From Pontibacter pudoricolor (GTDB lineage Bacteria > Bacteroidota > Bacteroidia > Cytophagales > Hymenobacteraceae): a stretch of DNA of 64,000 nucleotides. Shown here one piece after another: positions 19,437 to 27,955 of the stretch (within the stretch, counting starts at the first letter, position 1; every line of letters begins with the position of its first letter). The position numbers and the translations under genes are program-made. Location: NCBI RefSeq assembly GCF_010092985.1, contig NZ_CP048106.1, positions 1,550,001 through 1,614,000 on the forward strand, read 5' to 3'. Below the pieces are notes generated by a model. That model made no database searches, had not been told where the DNA came from, and saw only the letters and a program-made list of their open reading frames with translations.

Positions 19437-22040
19437 ATGTCTAAATATATACAATTCATTTTCTTAATAGCTCCCTTTTTCATATTAGTTAATCAAGTTT
19501 ATGCCAATACTTTAAATCGTTTTTCACACTCTTCGCAACAGGTATCGGAACTATACCAGAGTCTGCAGGATAGCATAACTGAAAAAGCAGGAGTTGTATC
19601 AATATCTGAAAGCCAGGCTTATCCTATAGTAACAGCATCTGGAAGTCTGAAGAATAAAGCAGGATCAGCAAAGGAACAGTTCTCTACAAACGGCTCATCT
19701 GCTGTTGCCGCGCAGGGTTTTACAACTTTAACTAAATTACAGCCAGTTTCGATTAGTACAAATACTGGTGAAAAGCCCCAGTCTAAAGTATGGAAATACG
19801 CCGGTAAGCACTGGGCAGTTTTACCTAATGCGTCCGGCACATTTCTTTGGAGGTTAGATGGAAACTCCTGGACAAATGTCCTTAAACTTTCAAGTAAAAC
19901 AACCTCCAAGGCAGATTGTAAATTAGTAGATAAAGTTGCGCATATTTTACTCTTCCAGGGCAGATCTTCGCAAATAGTATCTATAGAATATTTATCTGAC
20001 AGAGGTACCTATCAGCTTTGGTCAAAACGAACTTCAACGGTAGGGCTTTATTTTGAAAGTGGCGTTGAAACTGCCACTATAGATATAGATGGAAACGGGC
20101 GTATGTGGCTTGCCTCTGACGGAGCAAGTACAATACACGCAAGGTGGAGTGATCCTCCATATAATAACTGGAGCTCACCTGTAACTATAGCCACCGGCGT
20201 AACAAGCGACGATATAGGGGCCGTAATTGCTTTACCGGGCAAAATCGGCATTTTGTGGTCGAATCAGAACACGAAACGGTTCGGTTTTAAAACCCATACG
20301 GACGGAGCTAGCCCTGCCACGTGGTCTGCTGATGAAGTGCCAGCTTCACAGTCAGCCTTAAATATAGGCAACGGTATGGCTGATGATCATATTAACATGT
20401 CTGTAGGGGCGGATGGTGTACTTTATTGTGGAGTCAAAACAGGATATGATGCCAATGGATATCCAGAAATAGGCTTGCTTGTTCGACGTACATCAGGTAG
20501 CTGGGATAATTTATATGACGTTGCACCCATAGGCACAAGACCGGTAGTAGTGCTGAATGAGGCACTGAATAAAGTTAGGATTGTTTATACGTCGAACGAC
20601 ACCGGGGGTCCCATTCTATACAGGGAATCACCTACCTCTGTAATCCAGTTCGGTTCGCAGATGACATTGCTGGATGGAGGTACTTACAATAACTCTACAA
20701 GTACGAAAGACAATTTCACAACAGATATAGTTATACTCGCTTCCAGCAGTACGCAGGCAGTTGGTGTGCTGGCAACAGATGGTTCCTCCCCGCAAACAGT
20801 TCCGGCTGCTCCTGTATTAGCCTCTCCCGCCAACCAATCTGCTAACATGGCAGTTTCTGTTTCCCTAAGCTGGAATGCCTCTGCAAATGCTAATACATAT
20901 GAAGCACAGCTATCTACTTCCTCTTCTTTCTCAACTATAGCCTTTAGCCAAAGTGGCATCCCGTCAACTGCAGTTACTGTAAATGGCCTGGCCTATAACA
21001 CAACCTATTACTGGCGTATAAGAGCCAGTAATGAAGCTGGCGTAAGTGCATGGTCCGCTATATGGAGTTTTAGTACGGGCAATGAGGTAACAATGCCGCC
21101 CGTTTCAGCACTTGTAGGCCACTGGAAGATGGACGAGGGAAGTGGGAATACACTTACTGATGCTTCCGGATTGGGGAATAATGCTACAATAACTGGTACT
21201 CCGACCTGGACAAACGGCAAAGACGGCTTAGCACTACTGCTAAACGGTTCAAACCAGTTTGCTACCGTTGCAGATAATTCTTCTTTGGATATTTCCAATA
21301 CCATTACCCTCTCAGCCTGGATAAAACCTGCCAAAGTAGCTACACAATATATCATTAAAAAAGCCTCTAACGGAACAGTTAATGGCTACGAACTTTCACT
21401 GGCAAGTAGTGGTTATGTGTTCTTCCGCATCAACCAGGCATCGGCAGGAGATTCTTACAGGCTTAATTCTTCGGTGGTTTACCCGAGTGACGGATTGAGC
21501 TGGATGCACATAGCAGCCACATACGATGGCTCCGTGATTAAACTGTACATTAACGGGACAGAGCATGCATCTAAAGTGCTTACTTCAAAACCAGTTATAA
21601 GCAGCAATTCCCTCCCCTTAGCTATCGGGGCGCAAAGCGACGGAGTCTATGGATTTAGAGGCGCTATTGATGATGCCCGTGTGTATAACTCTGCCCTTGC
21701 AGCATCAGAAATAAGTGCATTAAGAACCAACTCAGCCACTATAGTTGCAACACCTACAGAAGAAACAACTCGTGATGCTTTAGAAAAGGACTTTATAGTT
21801 TATCCTAACCCTATTTCTTCTACTGCAACTATAAAATTCAGGGCCGCTTACGAGGGAGCTTATACATTAACGCTACACGATATGAAAGGGGGTTTGATCC
21901 GTATTTTAGAGGAAGGGAACGCAACTCGGGATGAAATTAAATATTTTACGCTCCAAAAGTCTGCTTTATCTAAGGGTGCGTACATTGCCCGGTTACGGAC
22001 TCCAAAAACTGTAGAGACAATTAAATTGCTGGTGAATTAA
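19437..22040 (+). CDS. Large secreted multidomain protein: propeller, FnIII, LamG, T9SS domain
   Basis: This 867-residue protein has a signal peptide at about 1-23 and a spacer of about 80 residues. Residues 105-455 are a propeller-like domain paralogous to the previous protein (TGEKPQSKVW, VETATIDIDGNGRMWLASDG, DDIGAVIALPGKIGILWSNQ). A fibronectin type III domain (about 460-555, with TTYYWRIRASNEAG) and a LamG/concanavalin-like domain (about 565-765, with GHWKMDEGSGN and FRGAIDDARVYN) follow. A type A T9SS sorting domain closes it (FIVYPNPISSTATIKF, KGAYIARL). The LamG module commonly binds sugars. The protein probably acts at the cell surface or matrix next to the polysaccharide locus. No catalytic site is visible. 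Confidence 0.82.
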   Translation: MSKYIQFIFLIAPFFILVNQVYANTLNRFSHSSQQVSELYQSLQDSITEKAGVVSISESQAYPIVTASGSLKNKAGSAKEQFSTNGSSAVAAQGFTTLTKLQPVSISTNTGEKPQSKVWKYAGKHWAVLPNASGTFLWRLDGNSWTNVLKLSSKTTSKADCKLVDKVAHILLFQGRSSQIVSIEYLSDRGTYQLWSKRTSTVGLYFESGVETATIDIDGNGRMWLASDGASTIHARWSDPPYNNWSSPVTIATGVTSDDIGAVIALPGKIGILWSNQNTKRFGFKTHTDGASPATWSADEVPASQSALNIGNGMADDHINMSVGADGVLYCGVKTGYDANGYPEIGLLVRRTSGSWDNLYDVAPIGTRPVVVLNEALNKVRIVYTSNDTGGPILYRESPTSVIQFGSQMTLLDGGTYNNSTSTKDNFTTDIVILASSSTQAVGVLATDGSSPQTVPAAPVLASPANQSANMAVSVSLSWNASANANTYEAQLSTSSSFSTIAFSQSGIPSTAVTVNGLAYNTTYYWRIRASNEAGVSAWSAIWSFSTGNEVTMPPVSALVGHWKMDEGSGNTLTDASGLGNNATITGTPTWTNGKDGLALLLNGSNQFATVADNSSLDISNTITLSAWIKPAKVATQYIIKKASNGTVNGYELSLASSGYVFFRINQASAGDSYRLNSSVVYPSDGLSWMHIAATYDGSVIKLYINGTEHASKVLTSKPVISSNSLPLAIGAQSDGVYGFRGAIDDARVYNSALAASEISALRTNSATIVATPTEETTRDALEKDFIVYPNPISSTATIKFRAAYEGAYTLTLHDMKGGLIRILEEGNATRDEIKYFTLQKSALSKGAYIARLRTPKTVETIKLLVN

Positions 22041-22589
22041 TACGTGACATAAGCAAAACACTGCAGCCATCTTGGGGAGTTATTACTTTTACAGACTGCT
22101 TTACTTTTAACTGTTCTTGTAACTGTTATGAGTTATAGTTTCGTGGCGAACGGGGTACACAAATATCCGGATGGGTTTCTGAGATAGTGTATTTTTCCTG
22201 CTCTCACTAAGTATCTTCAATACTTTTTCCAACATTGTTTATGTACTTGTAATGACTTTCCAAGGCTATGTGCCCAATATAACCTGATGGCTTTTGAAGT
22301 ATAGTCGTGGCCATGTTTGTTGTAATACTATAGGTTTCTAAGAGTTGAAGATAATCCTATTCCCTTCAGCTAACAATTGCAACCTATACTACAAAACCAC
22401 CGGCAATCGGACATAATTCATCGTCATTCGCATTACTCAATATTATTTTAAAACCTGCCAAGTCTATAGAAATAAGTGCTTCAGGACATACTGTGAATGC
22501 CTTCATTTGGAATTCTGTAAAACTTTTAGCTATTTATGTAAGGAAAGATCCAAAACCGGGCTTACCTTTGCAAAAGGCATAACTCAATT
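22041..22589. other. Intergenic boundary between polysaccharide and metal islands
   Basis: About 550 bases without a supportable gene on either strand. Base composition shifts from the A+T-rich polysaccharide region on the left to a more G+C-rich region on the right. It should hold the promoter for the metal-efflux island, but no clear promoter pair or terminator hairpin was recognised. Confidence 0.4.
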
Positions 22590-23021
22590 ATGAAACTATA
22601 CCGCCAGGTCTTATTGCTTACCCTTACATTGCTGGTGCTTGTCTCCTCGACGGGTTTGGCTGTAGGTATGCATATCTGCGGTGGTGAGTTGCGCGATGTT
22701 ACCTTCTTTGGGGCTAAGGCAGATTGCCCGATGGAAGCAGCAAAAGAGAAAACGCCTGCCTGCCATGTTCCTAAGCAAACCGATGACGATAAAGCCTGCT
22801 GCCAGGATCATCAGGTAATAATGAAGCGCTTTGATGCTGCTGAAAAGCACACGGCAATAACACTCAATAAACTTCAGGACATTAAATTTATAGCTGCTGT
22901 AAAAGTAGTTATCCTGCAATTCTTCGCTCCTGAAGCCGATCAAAACCCAGCATTCGCTCTTTACGAGTCTCCCCCATTAGCACGCGATATTCCGGTGCTG
23001 GTGCAATCTTTTCTTCTATAA
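22590..23021 (+). CDS. HYC_CC_PP-type small secreted Cys protein
   Basis: This 143-residue protein has an N-terminal signal or anchor (about 5-27) followed by MHICGGELRDV, a CPMEAAKE segment, ACHVPK and ACCQDHQ. The H-x-C, CC and C-terminal PP pattern (ESPPLARD) matches the small Bacteroidota family named HYC_CC_PP, which is regularly found next to heavy-metal efflux genes. Spaced Cys and His residues suggest metal binding in the periplasm or at the membrane. It sits 157 bases upstream of the CusA-like pump genes on the same strand and probably opens the operon. Function is not established for the family. Confidence 0.78.
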   Translation: MKLYRQVLLLTLTLLVLVSSTGLAVGMHICGGELRDVTFFGAKADCPMEAAKEKTPACHVPKQTDDDKACCQDHQVIMKRFDAAEKHTAITLNKLQDIKFIAAVKVVILQFFAPEADQNPAFALYESPPLARDIPVLVQSFLL

Positions 23022-23177
23022 CCTTATAGTTTACCCATGCCATAGTTTGGCTGGTATAGCTGTGTCATTTTACCAGGCATGGTTAAACCAGGCAAAGCTG
23101 TTTAAGTTGGCATGCCCTTTAATACGCTGCTTTTCTGCAGTTCCTTAATTTCCTGCTAAGGTTAATCTTATACGTAC

Positions 23178-24464
23178 ATGATTGCGAAATTAATTTCCAT
23201 TTCGCTCCGTAACCGTTATATCGTGCTGCTTATTTCAGCGGCGCTCTTCGGCTGGGGCTTATATTCGGTACAGACAAACAAGGTAGATGCTATCCCAGAT
23301 TTGTCTGAGAACCAGGTGATCGTTTTTACAGAATGGATGGGCCGCAGCCCGCAGATCATCGAAGACCAGATCACTTACCCGCTAGTAACTAACCTTCAGG
23401 GCTTGCCTGATGTGAAGTATGTGCGCGGCAGTTCCATGTTCGGGATGAGCTTTATCTACGTCATCTTCGAGGATGAGACCGATGTGTACTGGGCCCGCGA
23501 GCGGGTATTGGAGCGCCTTAGTTCTGTAGGCAATATGCTGCCCGAAGGCGTTGCTCCTACCCTTGGCCCGGACGGAACAGGCGTAGGTCATATATTATGG
23601 TATACTCTGGATGCTCCCGGTATGGACCTGGGCGAGCAACGCGCTATCCAGGACTGGTATGTAAAATTCGGCCTGCAGAACGTGAAGGGTGTCAGTGAAG
23701 TGGCGTCGTTCGGTGGTTTCCAGAAACAGTACCAGATCACTTTAGACCCTAATAAGCTAACCTACTACAAACTCTCCGTTCCACAGGTCATTCAGTCCAT
23801 CAGGGCTAATAACAATGAGGCCGGCGGGCGCAAATTCGAGCTTTCTGATATTGGATACATCATTAAGACCACCGGTTATTTGCAGTCAGCTGAAGAGATC
23901 CAGAACATTGCAATTGCTACGAACAACACCATTCCGGTTCGGGTGCGCGATGTAGCCACTGTGCAGATGACTGGCGAAAGCCGCCTTGGCATATTTGACC
24001 TGAACGGAGAAGGCGAAGCAGTGGGCGGTATAGTTGTGATGCGCTACGGCGAGAATGCGGACGAGGTGATCGACAATGTGAAAGTGAAGATGGCCGAGGT
24101 AGCCAAAGGCTTACCGGAAGGTGTAAAATTCAACATTGTGTACGACCGCAGCGGCCTCATCAACGAGTCTATAGATTCCATCAAAAAGACACTGATAGAG
24201 GAAATGCTGGTTGCTTCTGTGATCGTTTTCCTGTTCCTTTTCCATTGGCGAAGCGCGTTGGTTATACTCATCCAGTTGCCGCTTTCTGTTGCCATTGGGT
24301 TTATACTGCTTAACGCCTTCGGTATCTCTTCCAACATCATGTCGCTGACAGGTATTGCCTTATCTATAGGTGTGATTGTGGATGATGCCATTGTGATGGT
24401 AGAGAACGCATACCGGCATTTGGCAGATGCGCAGAAAGGTAAAGAATGGATGGAAGAAGAGTAG
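23178..24464 (+). CDS. HME-RND metal efflux pump (CusA/CzcA-like), N-terminal half of a split gene
   Basis: This 428-residue protein matches the first part of CusA/CzcA proton-driven heavy-metal pumps. TM1 is at about 13-31 (RYIVLLISAALFGWGLYS), then VDAIPDLSENQVIVFTEWMG, the periplasmic porter domains, TM2-TM4 (about 340-415) and the TM4 relay motif IGVIVDDAIVMVEN. Intact family members are about 1,040 residues and continue through eight more helices. Here the frame ends at a TAG immediately at the edge of a 135-base palindromic mini-element, and the remainder of the pump restarts at 24604 in another frame. The metal is probably Cu/Ag from the CusA-like TM4 context and the Met/Cys-rich neighbours. 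It may be dead, or may work as two chains. Confidence 0.85.
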   Translation: MIAKLISISLRNRYIVLLISAALFGWGLYSVQTNKVDAIPDLSENQVIVFTEWMGRSPQIIEDQITYPLVTNLQGLPDVKYVRGSSMFGMSFIYVIFEDETDVYWARERVLERLSSVGNMLPEGVAPTLGPDGTGVGHILWYTLDAPGMDLGEQRAIQDWYVKFGLQNVKGVSEVASFGGFQKQYQITLDPNKLTYYKLSVPQVIQSIRANNNEAGGRKFELSDIGYIIKTTGYLQSAEEIQNIAIATNNTIPVRVRDVATVQMTGESRLGIFDLNGEGEAVGGIVVMRYGENADEVIDNVKVKMAEVAKGLPEGVKFNIVYDRSGLINESIDSIKKTLIEEMLVASVIVFLFLFHWRSALVILIQLPLSVAIGFILLNAFGISSNIMSLTGIALSIGVIVDDAIVMVENAYRHLADAQKGKEWMEEE

Positions 24465-24598
24465 AATTTTGAAAGTGCTTCAATGTCATTTCGAGTTTAA
24501 CGAGAAATCTATTTAGAATTCCAGATAGATCTCTCCTATCGTCGAGATGACAAAAAAAGAAAAGTTAGTTATTCAAAATTCAATTATTCAAAATTGAA
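24464..24598. repeat. Palindromic mini-element interrupting the cusA-like gene
   Basis: The insertion between the two pump halves has GAATTTTGAA at its left end (24464-24473) and TTCAAAATTC / CAAAATTGAA near its right end, forming inverted termini. Inside is an imperfect hairpin (24484-24552) starting TGTCATTTCGAG and ending GTCGAGATGACA, of a type that recurs between genes in Bacteroidota genomes. No open reading frame is present, so it is a non-autonomous MITE/REP-like element. A different hairpin of similar style occurs at 34894-34996. Confidence 0.7.
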
Positions 24599-24603
24599 GC
24601 AAT

Positions 24604-26502
24604 ATGAAATTATCTAAAGAAGAAAGAATCCGGATCATAGAGAAGGCTGCCAAACAGGTGGGGCCGAGTGTATTCTGGAGCACCATAATTGTTATCATGT
24701 CGTTCCTGCCGGTGTTTTTGCTTACCGGCCAGGAAGGCAAACTGTTCGGACCGCTGGCCTGGACAAAAACCTTTATACTTATAGTTGATGCCATTGTAGC
24801 TATTACGCTTACCCCCGTGCTCATCTCTTTTTTCCTGAAAGGGAAGCTTAAAGGCGAAAATGCCAACCCGCTGAACCGCGTGTTGGAACGTATATATGGC
24901 CCGGTGCTGCGGTGGTGCCTTAACTGGCGCAAGACAACTATAGGCGTTAACATTATTGCCCTGCTGGTTGCCATACCTATGCTATTCAGTTTAGGTACAG
25001 AATTTATGCCGCCGCTGGATGAAGGTTCCATCCTGTTCATGCCGGTAACGCTACCGGATATCTCAAACGCCGAAGCCAAGCGCATCCTGCAGGTGCAGGA
25101 CAAGATCATCAAATCAGTGCCTGAAGTGGAAAGCGTGTTGGGCAAAGCCGGCCGTGCGAGCACAGCCACCGACAACTCCCCTATCAGCATGATCGAAACC
25201 ATTATCATGCTGAAACCCCAGTCGGAATGGCGCGATGGCATGACCAAGCAGGACATCATTCGCGAACTCGATACAAAACTGCAGATCCCTGGCGTGGTAA
25301 ACGGCTGGACCCAACCTATCATCAACCGCATTAACATGCTGGCAACCGGCATCCGTACTGATGTGGGCGTAAAAGTATATGGGCAGAACCTGGATTCTAT
25401 TGCTTCTGTATCGGAGCGGGTAAGAACGGCATTGCGCGACGTACCGGGTGTGAATGACCTGTACGTAGAGCCTATTACGGGTGGTAAATACTTGGAAATC
25501 GATATTAACCGCGAAGCGCTTGGCCGCTATGGGTTAACGGTAGATGACGTGAACATGATCGTCGAATCTGCCCTGGGTGGTACTTCCATCGGAAATACCA
25601 TCGAAGGTCGTCAGCGCTTTTCCATAAACGTACGCCTGGCGCAGGAATACCGCAACAGCGTAGAGCGCATACAGCGCATCCCGATACAAACGACTACAGC
25701 CGGAACTATACCGTTATCCTCCGTAGCAACAATCCGCTTTACCGACGGTCCGCCCATGATCAATTCTGAAAATGCACAGTTGCGTGGAGCCGTGCTCTTT
25801 AACGTGCGCGACCGCGACCTGGGCAGTACCGTGAAAGAAGCGATGGAAAAGATCAGCAATGAAGTAACGGGTATACCAAGCGGCTATTACCTGGAATGGA
25901 GCGGACAATGGGAAAACCAGGTACGTGCTACTAAAACGCTTCAACTCATCATTCCGCTGGTGGTGCTCATCATCTTTTTTATCCTGTACTTCTCTTTCAA
26001 CTCAATTAAAGAAGCCTTCTTTAGCCTGATAACTATACCTTTTGCGCTAATTGGGGGTGTGTTTATCGTCTACTTCTATGGCGTGAACTTATCGGTGGCA
26101 GTAGCGGTGGGCTTTATTGCACTGTTTGGGATGGCCATAGAAACGGGTATGCTTATGGTTGTGTACCTGAACGAAGCCATGGGTGAACTGGTGGAACTGA
26201 AAGGCAACTCCCGCGAAACGATTACCAAACAGGACATCCGCGACTTTGTATTTAAAGGTGCTGTAAAACGCCTTCGCCCGAAGATCATGACCGTGTCAGT
26301 ATCCTTGTTTGGTCTTATTCCGATACTCTGGGCGACTGGCATTGGAACCGATGTGATGAAACCTATTGTGCTCCCGCTGATCGGGGGTGTGTTTACTTCT
26401 TCCATTCACATTTTGCTGGTAACACCGGTTGTGTTTGAGATGATGAAAGAATACGAATTAAGAAAACACGGCAAACTGGATATCTACGATGTTAAGCATT
26501 AA
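24604..26502 (+). CDS. HME-RND metal efflux pump (CusA/CzcA-like), C-terminal half of a split gene
   Basis: This 632-residue protein holds the rest of the CusA/CzcA pump: the cytoplasmic helix leading into TM5-TM6 (KQVGPSVFWSTIIVIMSFLP, GQEGKLFGPLAWTKTF), the second periplasmic porter pair (TEFMPPLDEGSILFMP, SVLGKAGRASTATDNSP), and TM7-TM12 with GMAIETGMLMVVYLNEAM and RLRPKIMTVS. Together with the upstream half it totals 1,060 residues, close to a normal pump, so little or nothing conserved is lost. It starts at an ATG six bases after the mini-element and is out of frame with the first half, so translation must restart. Codons remain intact throughout, arguing for a recent split or for retained function. 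Confidence 0.85.
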   Translation: MKLSKEERIRIIEKAAKQVGPSVFWSTIIVIMSFLPVFLLTGQEGKLFGPLAWTKTFILIVDAIVAITLTPVLISFFLKGKLKGENANPLNRVLERIYGPVLRWCLNWRKTTIGVNIIALLVAIPMLFSLGTEFMPPLDEGSILFMPVTLPDISNAEAKRILQVQDKIIKSVPEVESVLGKAGRASTATDNSPISMIETIIMLKPQSEWRDGMTKQDIIRELDTKLQIPGVVNGWTQPIINRINMLATGIRTDVGVKVYGQNLDSIASVSERVRTALRDVPGVNDLYVEPITGGKYLEIDINREALGRYGLTVDDVNMIVESALGGTSIGNTIEGRQRFSINVRLAQEYRNSVERIQRIPIQTTTAGTIPLSSVATIRFTDGPPMINSENAQLRGAVLFNVRDRDLGSTVKEAMEKISNEVTGIPSGYYLEWSGQWENQVRATKTLQLIIPLVVLIIFFILYFSFNSIKEAFFSLITIPFALIGGVFIVYFYGVNLSVAVAVGFIALFGMAIETGMLMVVYLNEAMGELVELKGNSRETITKQDIRDFVFKGAVKRLRPKIMTVSVSLFGLIPILWATGIGTDVMKPIVLPLIGGVFTSSIHILLVTPVVFEMMKEYELRKHGKLDIYDVKH

Positions 26503-27871
26503 GAAAATATTTATGGCGCGAGCGTCCTCGCGCGTGACAAACTATAGTTGGGCCTCTGGCCCGGTCGAGTCGGTAAAGCTGCATTCCAGTCGTAACTATA
26601 ACCCGGTGAGAGGTGGTTTAACGGCCGCTATAGTTGTGCTTTTTCTGCTGGCTATAGTTCCGGCCCGGGCACAGCAGCTACCTCAAACTATAACCCTGGA
26701 CAGCGTACTGCAACGCATCAGCAAAAACAACCCGATGCTGCAACAGTACGACTACCGCGCCAGGGCCATGGATGCTTATGCCGAAGGGGCAAAAAGCTGG
26801 ATGGCCCCTATGGTGGGCGGTGGTGTTTATATGACACCGTACCCGGGTGCCGAGGTGATGAATGAAAGCGACAAGGGCTCTCTTATGATCTCAGCAGAGC
26901 AAACAATACCGAACCCTGCAAAGCAGCGCGCTAAAGAAAAGTATATGCAGTCGAAGGCGGGTATTGAGCGGGCTACCAAAGAGGTACAATATAACGAACT
27001 GCGTGCGCAAGCCAAAACAGCCTACTATAACTGGGTAGTGCTGGAAAAGCAGCTGGACGTGTTAGAGGATAATGAACGTATCATGGAGTTTATGATGAAG
27101 CTGGCACGTATCCGTTACCCATATAGCCAGAGCAAACTGGGTAGTATTTACAAAGCCGAAGCCCGTTTGCACGAAGTACAGAACATGCAGAATATGGTGG
27201 CAGCCCAGATCGCACAGCAGAACACGCAGCTAAACAACCTGATGAATCTGCCGCAGACCACTACGTATAAAATTGATACAACTATAGTTGTAATCCCACC
27301 AGCACTTCAGCAGAGAACGGTAGATTCCACGTACCTGGCCGGTGCCCGCAGCGATATCCGCCAGCTCGACAGAACAATAGAATCGATGAGGCTGGGTGTT
27401 GAGATGGAAAAAAAGGAACGTTTGCCCGAATTTAGCCTGCGTTTTGACCACATGAAATCGCGGGATAAAATGATGCCGCAGCAATACACCGCTATGGGTA
27501 TGATTTCTATTCCGATTGCGCCGTGGTCTTCTAAAATGTACAAGGCCAACACCAAGGCTATGAACCTGGAGATACAGGCCATGCAACGGGAGCGCAAAGC
27601 GATGCTGAACGAAGCGGAAGGCATGGCTAAGAACATGGCCCTGGAGCTACGCAGCCTGCATCATCACACCGAAAAATATACTGACAAGATCATCCCGGCA
27701 CTGAAAAAGAACTATGATGTAACGATGCTGGCATATGAGCAGAACAATGCGCAGCTGCCCGAAGTGATCGATGCCTGGGAAGCACTGAACATGGCGCAAA
27801 TGGAGTACCTGCGAAACCTGCAGCAACTCTACCAGATGACGGTGAACTATGAGAAAGAGATTGAGAGATAA
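26489..27871 (+). CDS. TolC/CusC-like outer membrane efflux channel with unusual N-terminal extension
   Basis: This 460-residue TolC-family channel has two outer-membrane-efflux repeats (about 70-270 and 280-460) with long coiled helices; it should form the outer-membrane exit duct for the pump. From the ATG at 26489, which overlaps the pump gene by 14 bases, about 40 polar residues precede the hydrophobic signal core TAAIVVLFLLAIVPARA. A GTG at 26606 would instead start right before a normal signal peptide. The extra codons coincide with a G+C-rich palindromic repeat (26516-26562), so the extension may come from inserted repeat DNA. If only the GTG is used, there is no translational overlap with the pump. 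Confidence 0.88.
   Translation: MLSIKKIFMARASSRVTNYSWASGPVESVKLHSSRNYNPVRGGLTAAIVVLFLLAIVPARAQQLPQTITLDSVLQRISKNNPMLQQYDYRARAMDAYAEGAKSWMAPMVGGGVYMTPYPGAEVMNESDKGSLMISAEQTIPNPAKQRAKEKYMQSKAGIERATKEVQYNELRAQAKTAYYNWVVLEKQLDVLEDNERIMEFMMKLARIRYPYSQSKLGSIYKAEARLHEVQNMQNMVAAQIAQQNTQLNNLMNLPQTTTYKIDTTIVVIPPALQQRTVDSTYLAGARSDIRQLDRTIESMRLGVEMEKKERLPEFSLRFDHMKSRDKMMPQQYTAMGMISIPIAPWSSKMYKANTKAMNLEIQAMQRERKAMLNEAEGMAKNMALELRSLHHHTEKYTDKIIPALKKNYDVTMLAYEQNNAQLPEVIDAWEALNMAQMEYLRNLQQLYQMTVNYEKEIER
26516..26562. repeat. G+C-rich double palindrome with embedded AACTATAGTT
   Basis: Two short hairpins sit side by side: GCGCGAG / CTCGCGC around CGTC (26516-26533) and GGGCC / GGCCC around TCT (26550-26562). 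Between them is a full AACTATAGTT palindrome (26540-26549). The block falls inside the apparent 5' end of the channel gene. A similar G+C-rich hairpin with CTCGCG and CGCGAG arms occurs near 46181 in a repeat-rich spacer. Confidence 0.55.
26540..26549. repeat. Representative of the iterated AACTATAGTT palindrome family
   Basis: Full decamers AACTATAGTT were seen at 26540, 27280, 30566, 34054, 40411, 44358, 46618, 50427, 51881 and 58459. The octamer form CTATAGTT or AACTATAG was counted by eye about 58 times, inside genes as well as between them, mostly right of 22 kb. Two copies are expected by chance in a window this long with equal base use. Confidence 0.8.
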
Positions 27872-27955
27872 TTATGAATAATTGACTTTTGAATAATTGA
27901 ATGGAGCACTTATTTCTTATTCAATTATTCAGTCACTCAAAATTCAAAATTGAAT
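27872..27955. repeat. A+T-rich palindromic spacer repeat, copy A
   Basis: Fills the gap between the channel and the first adaptor gene. It contains GAATAATTGAAT and its exact reverse complement ATTCAATTATTC as hairpin arms, and ends with CAAAATTCAAAATTGA. It is homologous in sequence and order to the spacer at 29259-29363 and, in part, to the right end of the element at 24464-24598. Confidence 0.75.

Noticed and set aside
23382..26405. Long antisense frames over the efflux pump genes
   Set aside because: They lie opposite strongly supported genes, have low-complexity Ser/Met/Ile-rich translations and no family features.
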